64,000 nt of DNA from Spirosoma foliorum (GCF_014117325.1 NZ_CP059732.1:5159001-5223000), one strand, 5' to 3'; positions 54,606 through 63,916 are shown, counted from the first letter of the stretch. The notes: generated by a model not told the origin, from the letters alone. Numbers and translations: made by a program.

Positions 54606-55259
54606 TTACGGCCTGTTACTGTTCTGCGAATATCGCAAGTAGACATATAAAGCCCGCAAAAAAAAGGCAAACAATAAACAATCCATTAACTCATGAATCC
54701 AATAAACCGTTAATGCGTAAGGGCCCGAGTTACTAATCAAATGTTGCATTAAACCCTGTACAAAAAAATTACCCAGCGATGTGAAAAATAAACCTGCAGC
54801 AATCCAGAACATAGCATCTCGCTCTAACGCCAGAACTTTTATATCCATAAAAATTCGCAAAAGGTAATGCCCTGATAAAAAAGCCATTAACACATTGAAA
54901 ATCGTAATTGCATACGAATTATATTGAGTCCAGGGCTGGATTGTGAGCGATAAAATTAAAGCCCCAATATCAAACAAAATGATTGACAACCAAATGAGTC
55001 GTTTACGAGAAGACGACTCATCTAGCTGACCAAATTGTAGACCGTATAAAGAATATTGTACTATTGTAAGAATATGATACAGATAGATGTTATCGTCTTT
55101 GGTTGCTTTTATTATATATATCGCGTACAAAGTAGTAGCGAATGTCAGGGTTATATTAATCGTTAATAAGCGGAGTGGGGGCGTAAGTACCCGATAGTTT
55201 ATACTATACAAATAAGTACTTACACCCATCAATCCAACATACAAAAGCGTATCCCACAT
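54606..55259 (-). CDS. Seven-helix membrane protein of unknown function
   Basis: The 217-residue protein has about seven hydrophobic segments (for example LLYVGLMGVSTYLYSINYRVL, LLTINITLTFATTLYAIYII, AMFWIAAGLFFTSLGNFFVQ). No known domain was recognised. It lies 5 bases from the sensor-less kinase gene, so it is a likely sensor or accessory subunit of that kinase (inference). Confidence 0.8.
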   Translation of the reverse strand: MWDTLLYVGLMGVSTYLYSINYRVLTPPLRLLTINITLTFATTLYAIYIIKATKDDNIYLYHILTIVQYSLYGLQFGQLDESSSRKRLIWLSIILFDIGALILSLTIQPWTQYNSYAITIFNVLMAFLSGHYLLRIFMDIKVLALERDAMFWIAAGLFFTSLGNFFVQGLMQHLISNSGPYALTVYWIHELMDCLLFAFFLRALYVYLRYSQNSNRP

Positions 55260-55272
55260 ACTACGTAATTAT

Positions 55273-55614
55273 CTATTGATCTGCGTATCGATCGCTAAGT
55301 TCCAGCGGACACGGAGGGCGCTGGCAGCAACATTCCGCTTCAGTCAGGTCTGTATCTTCCCGAGCGCGGCCATCTGGCTGTGTAGGAGCAATAAACAAAA
55401 AATGTCGATCTTTTTCGTCAATGCCGTAATATACTTTGATGTGGTCTGACTGATTTTCAGCCAGTATTTTTTGAATTCCTGTTACATCAAAGTAGCCCGT
55501 TTGAAAAAATTTAGTTAAGCCTGATTCGGCCAGCAGTTTTTCGTAGCGTTCACAAGCTTCCTTCAGTTTTATGGGATCTGTAGGATATGGGTCATTCTGT
55601 ACAGTTTCAGCCAT
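55273..55614 (-). CDS. Small cytoplasmic protein with Cys-rich C-terminus
   Basis: The 113-residue protein from ATG 55614 has a helical N-terminal half and a conserved-looking acidic to Cys-rich tail (EAECCCQRPPCPLELS). Its first part (EKLLAESGLTKFFQTGYFDV) is not recognised. It is the first gene of the signalling operon, 13 bases before the membrane protein. The cysteines may bind a metal or form disulfides. The longer frame from 55713 has no support. Confidence 0.7.
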   Translation of the reverse strand: MAETVQNDPYPTDPIKLKEACERYEKLLAESGLTKFFQTGYFDVTGIQKILAENQSDHIKVYYGIDEKDRHFLFIAPTQPDGRAREDTDLTEAECCCQRPPCPLELSDRYADQ

Positions 55615-55784
55615 TTTGAATAAGTAGTTAAAAGGTCCACTCAAACCTAATGGCTTATGTATGTTAAAACAATATACACTACATCCTATATACGTTTTGG
55701 CATGATTAAGCAACCTATTATATTCTTAAAAGTCAGACACTTAACTACAAAATAGTAGACTACTACTAGTCATTTGCTGAGTAA

Positions 55785-55827
55785 ATACGGGAGATTTCCC
55801 GTATTTGATACGGGAAATCTCCCGTAT
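55785..55827. promoter_or_regulatory. Double dyad of ATACGGGA/TCCCGTAT half-sites (possible operator)
   Basis: ATACGGGAGATTTCCCGTAT (55785-55804) pairs with 55808-55827 across TTG, and each half is itself a palindrome of ATACGGGA and TCCCGTAT. This makes four half-sites. It lies 171 bases before the signalling operon start. The form suggests an operator for a dimeric regulator, perhaps the NarL-type product of the operon. Confidence 0.6.
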
Positions 55828-55938
55828 ACGAATTGGGTGTTCTCCCCTACTAATTCTATAATTTATCGATCACTTTTGTAGAGGCTTTCATTCTCATCCA
55901 CGCCATAAGGATATCCTCACCTAATTAGAAGCTTAGTT

Positions 55939-55960
55939 CCGCCAGACATATGTCTGGCGG
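55939..55960 (+). terminator. Perfect palindrome CCGCCAGACATATGTCTGGCGG with T-rich tail
   Basis: An 11-bp stem with no loop is followed by TCTTTGTTT. It looks like a terminator, yet the nearest upstream gene on the plus strand is far away. Confidence 0.6.
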
Positions 55961-56131
55961 TCTTTGTTTATAGCTATCTGGACAGGTACAGAAAAAATAT
56001 AATTAACTAAAAATCAACAGCTTAAAAAAAAGTTATAGGACATTCCAATCCAAAGCCTACCGCTATCCCGTAAGTCTTCCCGTTGATCGACACAGTTCAG
56101 TATAATTTTAACACTTTCTAAAATAACGACG

Positions 56132-56683
56132 ATGAAGACGTTCAAATTCACGTTGGCTATACTCAGCTTACTGTCTATCAGCCAATTTTCATTTGCCCAG
56201 GAGAAGACCGTGACGGTTGGTGGTGCGCCCATGTATCCGTCCAAAAATATCATTGAAAATGCCGTAAACTCGAAAGATCACACTACGCTTGTAGCGGCAG
56301 TTAAGGCTGCTGGTCTTGTCGAAACGTTGTCGGGTCCTGGTCCATTCACTGTATTTGCTCCAACGAATAAAGCATTCGACAAACTGCCTAAAGGCACGGT
56401 TGAAACACTGGTAAAACCTGAGAACAAAGAAACGCTGACCAAAATACTGACCTACCACGTGGTACCCGGTAAAATGAGTGCCGCCGATCTGATGAAAGCA
56501 ATCATGGACGGTGGTGGTAAAGCCACGTTGAAAACGGCTTCAGGTGGTACGTTGACGGCCATGATGAAAGGCAAAAAAATCGAATTAATGGATGCTAAAG
56601 GCGGCACATCGACCGTAACAATCGCCGATGTGAACCAGTCCAACGGCGTGATTCACGTGATTGATACCGTATTGATGCCTTAA
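56132..56683 (+). CDS. Secreted fasciclin-domain protein
   Basis: The 183-residue protein has a signal peptide (MKTFKFTLAILSLLSISQFSFAQ) and one fasciclin domain (about 38-183) with the H1 motif GPGPFTVFAPTNKAFDKLP near 67-85 and the H2-type ending NGVIHVIDTVLMP. Such proteins mediate adhesion at the cell surface in bacteria and eukaryotes. A clear terminator follows. Confidence 0.95.
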   Translation: MKTFKFTLAILSLLSISQFSFAQEKTVTVGGAPMYPSKNIIENAVNSKDHTTLVAAVKAAGLVETLSGPGPFTVFAPTNKAFDKLPKGTVETLVKPENKETLTKILTYHVVPGKMSAADLMKAIMDGGGKATLKTASGGTLTAMMKGKKIELMDAKGGTSTVTIADVNQSNGVIHVIDTVLMP

Positions 56684-56714
56684 CAAGTTTCTTACTTATT
56701 TCCGACACAATCAA

Positions 56715-56746
56715 AATTCCCAGAGAGCTTTCTCTGGGAATTTTTT
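56715..56746 (+). terminator. Terminator after the fasciclin gene
   Basis: AAATTCCCAGAGA pairs with TCTCTGGGAATTT, followed by a T run. It also faces the minus-strand TOPRIM gene end at 56750. Confidence 0.88.
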
Positions 56747-56749
56747 GTA

Positions 56750-57316
56750 TTACGAATTACCCACTAAACGTTCTGTTTCTTGAATAAGCCATCCTATATC
56801 TGCAGTATATGGATTGGCTTTTAGATAAGCAATCCAAAAGGAGAAAATCATCCAATAAGGCGACTCTTTCCGTTTTATTTCTTTGAATAGCTGTTGAAAG
56901 TTAGCCGAATAGGGATCATCATTCTCACTTTTCGACGTTTTAGTAATCTTACTCAGTTTATCAAAATCGTGTGGTAGACCAAAATCTGTAAGCGATAAAC
57001 CAGCATCTTCAGCGGTAGCTATCATCCATTTTTCAGGCGCAGGGCAAATAAAGATCAAATAATGATGTCGATGCGGGTGCTTTAGAAGCTGAAGTTTATC
57101 GGGTATATGAATAATATCGTTAAATTCCTCCACATACTTCATTATTACTTTGTCCTTATCAATTATCCCTAAAGCGAAATCGCTGCGCAATTTTTCCTGC
57201 ATGAGCTTCATTACATTCGGGCAGCCTTTCTGATGATTATATCGGCCTTTGGGCGGGACAGCTATTTTGAGAAGTTTGGTGTCGATATAGCATTCAGGAA
57301 TTATGTGCAGATCCAT
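56750..57316 (-). CDS. Stand-alone TOPRIM-like protein (putative partner of the OLD-like ATPase)
   Basis: The 188-residue protein starts MDLHIIPECYIDTKLL, which places Glu8 in the TOPRIM glutamate position. Asp53 and Asp55 stand in LGIIDKDKV, the DxD motif. These residues bind the metal in topoisomerase/primase/OLD nucleases. The rest is charged and helical. The gene's ATG overlaps the last base of the ATPase stop (TAATG), so they are translated together. No name is given: it may be a DUF3226-type TOPRIM protein (recalled, not searched). It would act with the ATPase as a split OLD-like nuclease, probably for defence against phages. Confidence 0.75.
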   Translation of the reverse strand: MDLHIIPECYIDTKLLKIAVPPKGRYNHQKGCPNVMKLMQEKLRSDFALGIIDKDKVIMKYVEEFNDIIHIPDKLQLLKHPHRHHYLIFICPAPEKWMIATAEDAGLSLTDFGLPHDFDKLSKITKTSKSENDDPYSANFQQLFKEIKRKESPYWMIFSFWIAYLKANPYTADIGWLIQETERLVGNS

Positions 57317-58383
57317 TAGCTCAAGTAAGCTTCATTATTGAAAAACAAATCGACACCATACTTATGAACCTCGTTCAGTTCATCTCTTGTTAATGGTTTT
57401 GCTACCGTCTGTCCGTCTTTAAAATCAACCATAAAAATGGCTAAATCATCAATAGCACCCTCAAGAAAATCATTGACTATCAATGGACTATGTGTAACAA
57501 TAAAAAACTGATTCGTTTCTGATTTGATTACTTCCTGAGTAAATTCAACGATGTATGGAGGATAAGCGTGAGCTTCAGGTTCTTCAAAAAGCAATACAGA
57601 ATTTCTATTGGAGGCAACAGCCGTTTTGTAGAAAATGATTCTTTGTAGAGTATCAGCTACCGATGAGTAGGGCAATAGAAAAATCTCATCACCTTTATCT
57701 TTCAAAATTTTCAACGTTTGGCTTGCCCTGTCTAATACTAAACGTAAACCATACTGCCTGAACCATTGTGTATATACATCTATTAATTCGGGCATAAGCT
57801 CAAGAACATAAAGAAGATTTGCGCCAAAAGGTGGATGTAGAAATGGCGTTTTATGTTCCTTATATTTAGTGGCTGGATTGAACGTGTATTGCTTTATATA
57901 ATCGACAAAATTGACTTCATTATATCTGCTAATATAATGAAGCTTAAACTTCTGATCAATCCCAAGCGTAGTCCTGTACAATATCTCAGGAGCTGACGAA
58001 TACCCGGCAATTTTATCACTATTTGTATCTATTCGAGTCAATGAAATGTCAACCTTAAGGCCACCTGTGTCTAGATCAAAATTAATATAGCAATTTTCCC
58101 AGGTTTGCACTTTATCTATTTTACCTGCACGTATCAGAATATCTTCAAAAGGTTTACCTTCATAAAATAACTCCCTTTGATTTTCGAGACGTACTAAGTC
58201 CGTCAACTTCTTCGATCCATCCCAAACATACGGCAAACTAAATAGCGACAAAGCTTCTAGAATATTTGACTTTCCAACATTCGGCCTACCAATGAATATA
58301 TTGATGCGCTTGAATCCACTTACATCCAAATGCCGGATGGATTTAAAATTACTGATTTCAATATGGTCGATAAAGTGATCCAT
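57316..58383 (-). CDS. OLD-like AAA_15/AAA_21 ATPase (first gene of the two-gene cassette)
   Basis: The 355-residue ABC-type ATPase has Walker A (GRPNVGKS, residues 32-39), a signature-like segment (LPYSSVADTL, 237-246), Walker B (VLLFEEPEAH, 263-272) and the H-loop (FIVTHSP, 294-300). This is the architecture of OLD/GajA/AriA ATPases, but the chain ends about 55 residues after the H-loop, with no fused TOPRIM domain. The TOPRIM-like gene follows at once. The region is AT-richer than metH and the fasciclin gene, a sign of transfer. The two genes lie between those unrelated genes with no mobile-element ends visible. Confidence 0.85.
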   Translation of the reverse strand: MDHFIDHIEISNFKSIRHLDVSGFKRINIFIGRPNVGKSNILEALSLFSLPYVWDGSKKLTDLVRLENQRELFYEGKPFEDILIRAGKIDKVQTWENCYINFDLDTGGLKVDISLTRIDTNSDKIAGYSSAPEILYRTTLGIDQKFKLHYISRYNEVNFVDYIKQYTFNPATKYKEHKTPFLHPPFGANLLYVLELMPELIDVYTQWFRQYGLRLVLDRASQTLKILKDKGDEIFLLPYSSVADTLQRIIFYKTAVASNRNSVLLFEEPEAHAYPPYIVEFTQEVIKSETNQFFIVTHSPLIVNDFLEGAIDDLAIFMVDFKDGQTVAKPLTRDELNEVHKYGVDLFFNNEAYLS

Positions 58384-58417
58384 GTATGGCTAACGATTAC
58401 CCGCTAAAGTTAATAAC

Positions 58418-58450
58418 AAAAAAGACGGTCGCTTATACAACCGTCTTTTT
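58418..58450 (-). terminator. Terminator of metH
   Basis: On the minus strand AAAAAGACGGT pairs with ACCGTCTTTTT across ten bases, followed by T residues. It also lies 35 bases upstream of the ATPase gene and separates its transcription from metH. Confidence 0.88.
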
Positions 58451-58471
58451 CCTATAAATTTGACTTAAAAC

Positions 58472-61400
58472 CTACGCATCATAACTCAATACGGGGCTCA
58501 GCCATTTTTCAATTTCCTCCACCGGCATATCTTTCCGATGAGCATAGTCTAAAATCTGATCTTTGTTGATCTTGCCCAACGCGAAGTATTTCGACTCGGG
58601 ATTCGAGAAGTAAAACCCACTTACCGACGAAGCCGGATACATTGCATAGCTTTCTGTGAGTTCAATACCAATCTTATTGGCATCCAGGAGGTTAAACAGA
58701 GTGCCTTTTTCGGTATGATCGGGGCAGGCCGGATAACCTGGTGCAGGCCGAATACCCTGATACGCTTCCTTAATTAGCTGGTCGTTGGTCAGCGTTTCGT
58801 TGGCAGCATACGGCCAGAACTCCTTCCGAACCCGCTCGTGCATCCGCTCAGCAAAGGCTTCGGCCAAACGGTCGGCCAGAGCTTTCACCATGATGCTGTT
58901 GTAATCATCATGCTCGCGGTCGTATTTTTCCAGCAAGGTTTCGATACCAATACCGGCTGTTACGGCAAACCCACCTATGTAATCTTCCCGTCCGCTTTCC
59001 AACGGAGCAATAAAATCCGACAAACAGAAGTTTGGCAATCCGGGCGCTTTCTGATTCTGTTGACGCAGGAAGTGCAACACGGTTTTGGTGTCGTAAATCA
59101 ACTCGCCCGCCGGGCTAACTGCCGTTTGCGACTGCGCCTTGCTGATTTTGTACTCGATGTGCTGATGAGAACCGTGCCGTTCGCAGGGGATATCCCGAAC
59201 GTGTTCTTCAAAATCGTGTAACAACACATCATCGTCGGCCGAATTAGCCGGGAAGAATCCAACAACAGCTTTCGCTTTCAACAGTTTGTTATCAATGATT
59301 TCCTGCAGAAGCTGCTTCGCATCGTTGAATAACTTCTTCGCTTCCACACCAACGACCGCATCATCAAAAATGGCCGGGTATTTTCCGTGCAATTGCCAGG
59401 TTTGGAAAAAGGGCGTCCAGTCGATATAATCGGCTAATTCGGCAATATCATAATCCTCAAAGTAGCGATTTCCCAGAAAAGTCGGTTTCGTTGGGCTGAA
59501 AGCACTCCAGTCGATTTTTGTGCGATTTTCACGCGCCTTTGAAATCGTCAGGCTAGCCTTTTCTTTTTGCCGTTTGGCATGGTCGTCCCGAAGCTTGACG
59601 TATTCAGCTTTAATTTCGGTAAAGATTTGATCCCGTGTACCCTCTGTTTCGCTCACCAATCGCCCGGCAACTGGAACACTTCGGCTAGCATCCAGCACAT
59701 GAACAACTGGACCCGTATAATGCGGATCAATCTTAACCGCCGTGTGCATACGGGAAGTGGTTGCTCCACCAATAAGTAACGGCAGGGTAAAGCCCTGACG
59801 CTGCATTTCTTTGGCAACCCCAACCATTTCATCAAGCGATGGGGTAATCAGGCCACTCAGACCAATAATATCTACGTTATGCTCACGGGCAGCGTCCAGG
59901 ATTTTCTGGGTTGGCACCATCACACCGAGATCAATTATCTCGTAGTTGTTACAGCCCAAAACAACACCAACGATGTTTTTGCCAATATCATGCACATCGC
60001 CCTTGACAGTTGCCAGCAGGATTTTCCCTGCCGATGAAGAGCCTGTACCTGATTTCTCAGCTTCGATAAACGGCGTCAGATAAGCCACCGCTTTTTTCAT
60101 GACCCGCGCCGATTTTACAACCTGCGGTAAAAACATTTTTCCGGCACCGAACAAATCGCCTACAACGTTCATCCCATCCATCAAGGGACCTTCGATAACG
60201 TGTAAGGGGCGCTCCACCTGAAGCCGAATTTCTTCAACGTCCTGGTCAATATAGTCGGTAATTCCTTTGATAAGCGCGTGCTTAAGCCGCTCCCGAACAG
60301 GTTCTAAACGCCAGCTTTCGTCCTGAACAACTGCTTTCCCTTTGGCTTTTACCGTTTCGGCAAAATCGACCAGACGCTCGGTAGCATCGTCACGGCGATT
60401 CAGTAACACATCTTCGCAACGCTCCAGCAAATCTTTTGGAATGCTGTCGTAAACTTCAAGCTGACCCGCGTTCACAATACCCATGTCCATACCAGCCCGG
60501 ATGGCGTGATACAAAAACGCTGAGTGCATCGCTTCCCGGACAACTTCGTTACCCCGGAAGCTAAACGAAATATTCGACACCCCTCCGCTCACTTTGGCCA
60601 ACGGCAGGTTTTGCTTGATCCAACGGGTAGCGTTAATGAAGTCAACAGCGTAATTATTATGCTCTTCAATACCCGTCGCAACGGTCAGAATATTGGGATC
60701 AAAAATAATATCCTGAGGAGCGAAATTAACTTTATCGACCAGAATTCGGTAAGCTCGTTCGCAAATCTGAATGCGTCGTTCATACGAATCAGCCTGACCC
60801 GTTTCGTCAAACGCCATCACAACCGCAGCTGCGCCATACCGTTTCACTAACTGGGCCCGCTCAATAAAGGCTTCTTCGCCTTCTTTAAGCGAGATCGAGT
60901 TGACAATAGCTTTGCCCTGTACGCATTTTAGGCCCTCTTCAATGACTTCCCACTTAGAGGAATCGACCATAATAGGAACGCGGGCAATATCAGGCTCAGC
61001 GGCAATCAGATTCAGAAAGGTTTTCATGGCCTCTACCGAATCTAACATACCTTCATCCATGTTGATGTCGATCACCTGAGCCCCACCTTCAACCTGCCCA
61101 CGGGCAATACTCAGTGCTTCATCGTAATTCCCTTCTTTAATGAGTCGGGCAAATTTCTTCGATCCCGTTACGTTTGTCCGTTCACCAACGTTCAGGAAGT
61201 TCGTTTGCTCTGTTATTTTCAGAGGTTCCAGTCCGCTCAGCTTCTGATAAGGCTCAGCATCTGGTAGTTGACGAGGGGGATATTTAGCAGCTACATCGGC
61301 AATAGCCTGAATATGATCGGGGGTAGAGCCGCAGCATCCGCCAACAATATTGACAAAGTTACTCTTGATAAAATCTTCAATTTGTAACGCCATCATCTCC

Positions 61401-62257
61401 GGCGTTTCATCGTACTCACCAAACTCGTTTGGCAAGCCTGCATTCGGATAGGCCGATGTGAAGAATGGGGCTTCTTTGGCCAGCGTTTGAATATACGGGC
61501 GCATGAGGGCTGCTCCCAATGCACAGTTCAGCCCCACACTCAACAGCGGTAAGTGCGAAACCGAATACAAAAATGCCTCGGTTGTTTGCCCCGACAGAGT
61601 TCGTCCACTGGCATCCGTAATGGTGCCCGAAATCATGATCGGCAGAACTGTTTTCTGTGGATTCAGATTGAAATACTTATCGATAGCGAACATCGCTGCT
61701 TTCGCATTGAGCGTATCGAAGATCGTTTCAACCAGCAGTAAATCAGAACCGCCATCCACCAAGCCACTCACCTGCTCATAATAGGCATTAACCAGTTCAT
61801 CGAACGTGATGGCCCGGTAAGCCGGATTGTTGACGTCGGGCGAGAGTGAAGCGGTACGGTTAGTCGGTCCCATAGCACCGGCAACAAAGCGCGGCTTATC
61901 TGGATTTTGTTTTGTGATCTCAACAGCAACCTCTTTCGCAATCCGGGCCGATTCGTAGTTGAGTTCATAAGCCAACTCCTCCATATGGTAATCGGCCATG
62001 GCAATGGTTGTGGCGCTGAAGGTATTGGTTTCAATAATATCGGCACCAGCCTCTAAATATTGTTTATGAATTGCCTGAATTATATCCGGCTTTGTCAATG
62101 ACAGCAAATCATTGTTACCCTTAAGATCGTGTGGCCAATCCTTGAATCGGTCTCCCCGATAATCCGCGTCGGTCAGGTTATACCGTTGAATCATGGTACC
62201 CATCGCGCCATCGAGGACAAGGATGCGTTCGTGCAGGAGTTCGTGTATCGTTTTCAC
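58472..62257 (-). CDS. metH: Cobalamin-dependent methionine synthase
   Basis: The protein has 1,261 residues and all four modules: the homocysteine-binding domain ([12 protein letters not shown] at about 11-22, zinc site [10 protein letters not shown] near 310), the pterin domain ([17 protein letters not shown] near 353), the B12 domain with the cobalt-ligand His in [12 protein letters not shown] near 755, and the SAM-binding activation domain at the C-terminus ([12 protein letters not shown]). It methylates homocysteine from methyl-folate. GTG 62257 is preferred because family proteins begin close to KTIHELL. TTG 62272 would add five residues. A SAM-I riboswitch lies upstream and a seven-residue ORF overlaps the GTG. 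Confidence 0.96.
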   Translation of the reverse strand: MKTIHELLHERILVLDGAMGTMIQRYNLTDADYRGDRFKDWPHDLKGNNDLLSLTKPDIIQAIHKQYLEAGADIIETNTFSATTIAMADYHMEELAYELNYESARIAKEVAVEITKQNPDKPRFVAGAMGPTNRTASLSPDVNNPAYRAITFDELVNAYYEQVSGLVDGGSDLLLVETIFDTLNAKAAMFAIDKYFNLNPQKTVLPIMISGTITDASGRTLSGQTTEAFLYSVSHLPLLSVGLNCALGAALMRPYIQTLAKEAPFFTSAYPNAGLPNEFGEYDETPEMMALQIEDFIKSNFVNIVGGCCGSTPDHIQAIADVAAKYPPRQLPDAEPYQKLSGLEPLKITEQTNFLNVGERTNVTGSKKFARLIKEGNYDEALSIARGQVEGGAQVIDINMDEGMLDSVEAMKTFLNLIAAEPDIARVPIMVDSSKWEVIEEGLKCVQGKAIVNSISLKEGEEAFIERAQLVKRYGAAAVVMAFDETGQADSYERRIQICERAYRILVDKVNFAPQDIIFDPNILTVATGIEEHNNYAVDFINATRWIKQNLPLAKVSGGVSNISFSFRGNEVVREAMHSAFLYHAIRAGMDMGIVNAGQLEVYDSIPKDLLERCEDVLLNRRDDATERLVDFAETVKAKGKAVVQDESWRLEPVRERLKHALIKGITDYIDQDVEEIRLQVERPLHVIEGPLMDGMNVVGDLFGAGKMFLPQVVKSARVMKKAVAYLTPFIEAEKSGTGSSSAGKILLATVKGDVHDIGKNIVGVVLGCNNYEIIDLGVMVPTQKILDAAREHNVDIIGLSGLITPSLDEMVGVAKEMQRQGFTLPLLIGGATTSRMHTAVKIDPHYTGPVVHVLDASRSVPVAGRLVSETEGTRDQIFTEIKAEYVKLRDDHAKRQKEKASLTISKARENRTKIDWSAFSPTKPTFLGNRYFEDYDIAELADYIDWTPFFQTWQLHGKYPAIFDDAVVGVEAKKLFNDAKQLLQEIIDNKLLKAKAVVGFFPANSADDDVLLHDFEEHVRDIPCERHGSHQHIEYKISKAQSQTAVSPAGELIYDTKTVLHFLRQQNQKAPGLPNFCLSDFIAPLESGREDYIGGFAVTAGIGIETLLEKYDREHDDYNSIMVKALADRLAEAFAERMHERVRKEFWPYAANETLTNDQLIKEAYQGIRPAPGYPACPDHTEKGTLFNLLDANKIGIELTESYAMYPASSVSGFYFSNPESKYFALGKINKDQILDYAHRKDMPVEEIEKWLSPVLSYDA

Positions 62258-62277
62258 TGGCAAGTTATACAAGGCAT
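62254..62277 (-). other. Seven-codon upstream ORF overlapping the metH start
   Basis: ATG at 62277 reads MPCITCQ and stops at TGA 62256-62254; this stop overlaps the GTG of metH (GTGA). Its place between the riboswitch and metH could couple or tune translation. No test of expression is possible from the sequence. Confidence 0.4.
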
Positions 62278-62369
62278 TATTCTTAGAGCTACCAACAAGG
62301 AGCGCCCTTAAAAAAATCCAAACTAGTAAAAAGACTTACCAACAGAAAGACAGGTAGCAGGAAGCTAAT

Positions 62370-62473
62370 CTTATCTATCCCGCTTCGTAGCGGGAGGAAA
62401 TTGGCACCATCTCCTGGAGTTGGCTGGTTGCCAAGACATCATCGGGTCCGTTCCCTCCGTCTTTCTGGATAAG
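62370..62473 (-). ncRNA. SAM-I (S-box) riboswitch upstream of metH
   Basis: On the minus strand the element opens with CTTATCCAGAAAGACGGAGG and continues GACCCGATGATGTCTTGGCAACC, then GGTGCCAATTTCCTCCCGC and closes with AGATAAG. The closing P1 stem (CTTATC/GATAAG), the AGA-AGGGA-type core, GGCAACC and GGTGCCAATTCC are the standard SAM-I landmarks. High SAM would turn metH off. The expression platform lies in the 92 bases before the uORF; a clear terminator stem was not identified there, so a translational switch is possible. Confidence 0.93.
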
Positions 62474-62696
62474 CTAATGCAAAAGTAACCAAAAATAGGC
62501 TATGCTGGTATATTCTGCAGTCTATTTTTGGCTATTGATTCTGCTGATTTTAAGGGCGCTGGAGATTTAACCAACACCAATTTTTGCTGTCAATAGGACT
62601 AATGAGGCAGAGCTGACAGCATTTTCGGCTTAGGTGACTTAGCGTATGGACAGGCAAAAGGTGGCGAAAAAGTAGAGTGTCTGGCGTCAAAAAGAG

Positions 62697-62704
62697 TATC
62701 TTTG
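62697..62704 (+). promoter_or_regulatory. Probable -7 element (TATCTTTG) of ppx
   Basis: A perfect TAnnTTTG element sits 13 bases before the leader palindrome of ppx, so the palindrome would be transcribed as the 5' leader. A -33 TTG is not clear. Confidence 0.55.
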
Positions 62705-62716
62705 GCCTTTATTAAG

Positions 62717-62800
62717 GAGTGAAAGACTGAAAGAGTGAAAGAGCGAAAATGACGTGCGTCAGCCTTTTATTCTTTCAGTCTTTCACTCTTTCACTCTTTT
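62717..62800. repeat. Leader palindrome of GAAAGAGTGAAAG words before ppx
   Basis: Arms 62717-62749 and 62769-62800 pair over about 32 bases with few mismatches. It ends six bases before the ppx ATG and starts after the promoter element, so its RNA would fold next to the start codon. Confidence 0.88.
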
Positions 62801-62806
62801 GACTCT

Positions 62807-63694
62807 ATGAAACTGGCAGCCATTGATATCGGTTCCAACGCAGCCCGTCTGCAAATCTCAACGATACTACACAACGACGACCTGGTTAGTTTTAAACGGG
62901 TTGAGTATGTCCGCTTCCCGCTTCGCCTAGGCCACGATGTGTTTAATTACGGCGCCCTGACCTCTGAAAGTGAAGCCCGAACCATGAAACTTATGCAGGC
63001 CTACAAACTGCTCATGGAGTTGCATGAGGTAGAGGATTATATGGCCTGTGCTACCTCGGCCATGCGTGAATCTGAAAATGGGCATGAGGTTGCCAAGCGG
63101 ATTGAAGCCCAAACGGGGATCAAGATCCATATTATTGACGGTAGCAAAGAAGCTGAGCTCATTAATAATGTAGTAGTGCAAGCGCTGGACGATCGTCAGT
63201 ATTTACACATTGATGTTGGCGGAGGGAGTACAGAGTTAAACGTGTATGAGAATCGTCAAAAAATAAACTCCAAATCCTTTAAGATTGGCTCTGTTCGATT
63301 GCTGGAAGGCAAGGAGACGAAAGGAGCCTGGCGTAAGATTGAAGATTGGGTGGAGGATAATGTTGATGGAACACGCGAGATTACGGCCGTTGGTACAGGT
63401 GGCAACATTAGTAAGCTATTTAATCTGGCCTCCAAAACCTCGGAACTGGAAACGACACGTTCCGAAATCGAACGAATTCGCGATTATATAGCCGGCTTTG
63501 GGCTGGAAGATCGGGTTAATAAGCTCCGACTGAATGCCGACCGAGCTGATGTGATTGTGCCCGCTGCCGACATCTATATTTCGGTTATGAAGTGGGCAGG
63601 GGCCAACAAAATTATTGTGCCTGATTTGGGACTGAAAGATGGCATTATTCAATTAGTCTACTCACAATTGGGCAAACGGAAGTCTCTCTCCTAG
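62807..63694 (+). CDS. Ppx/GppA-family phosphatase (short form)
   Basis: The 295-residue protein has the ASKHA phosphate loops AIDIGSNAARLQIS (5-18), CATSAMRESENG near 85 and HIDVGGGSTELNVYE near 138-152. The family hydrolyses polyphosphate or guanosine pentaphosphate. It is the short, N-terminal-domain-only form, without the HD domain of E. coli Ppx. A terminator-like hairpin follows. Confidence 0.92.
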   Translation: MKLAAIDIGSNAARLQISTILHNDDLVSFKRVEYVRFPLRLGHDVFNYGALTSESEARTMKLMQAYKLLMELHEVEDYMACATSAMRESENGHEVAKRIEAQTGIKIHIIDGSKEAELINNVVVQALDDRQYLHIDVGGGSTELNVYENRQKINSKSFKIGSVRLLEGKETKGAWRKIEDWVEDNVDGTREITAVGTGGNISKLFNLASKTSELETTRSEIERIRDYIAGFGLEDRVNKLRLNADRADVIVPAADIYISVMKWAGANKIIVPDLGLKDGIIQLVYSQLGKRKSLS

Positions 63695-63727
63695 CCCAAC
63701 GTTCATCAACTTAGCTACACAGTATTG

Positions 63728-63788
63728 CGGCCAAGCAGTCGCTAAACTCAAAAAAGGTTTACACGGTGTTACTGCTTGGCCGTTTAAA
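63728..63788 (+). terminator. Hairpin after ppx
   Basis: CGGCCAAGCAGT (63728-63739) pairs with ACTGCTTGGCCG (63771-63782) across a 31-base loop, followed by TTTAAAAAAA. A terminator role is likely, though the T run is short. Confidence 0.65.
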
Positions 63789-63916
63789 AAAATAAATCAG
63801 ACATGCGGTAGGTTTTTTAATGAGTACGTTAAATTTGGTTAATCTTTTGCTTATCGCTTCGGCATAAGGAATAGCCGACTTCTCTGAACCAAGAAGTAGT
63901 CATTAACTACCGTAAC

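Larger units (their letters stand above)
55615..56131. other. Divergent intergenic region with stacked palindromes
   Basis: The 517-base stretch between the signalling operon and the fasciclin gene holds an inverted pair of ATACGGGA-type palindromes (55785-55827) and a perfect 22-base palindrome (55939-55960) followed by TCTTTGTTT. No reading frame was supported. A short untranslated RNA ending at 55960 is conceivable but unproven. Confidence 0.6.
62278..62806. other. Divergent intergenic region metH / ppx
   Basis: The 529-base region holds the SAM-I riboswitch (62370-62473), the ppx promoter element (62697-62704) and the leader palindrome (62717-62800). No reading frame is supported apart from the upstream ORF at the metH start. 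Confidence 0.7.

Noticed and set aside
55870..55968. A small RNA between CACTTTTG and the palindrome at 55939-55960
   Set aside because: The promoter-like motif is weak and no family was recognised; kept only as a remark.
58838..62046. Frames opposite and within metH
   Set aside because: All are shadows of the metH coding frame.
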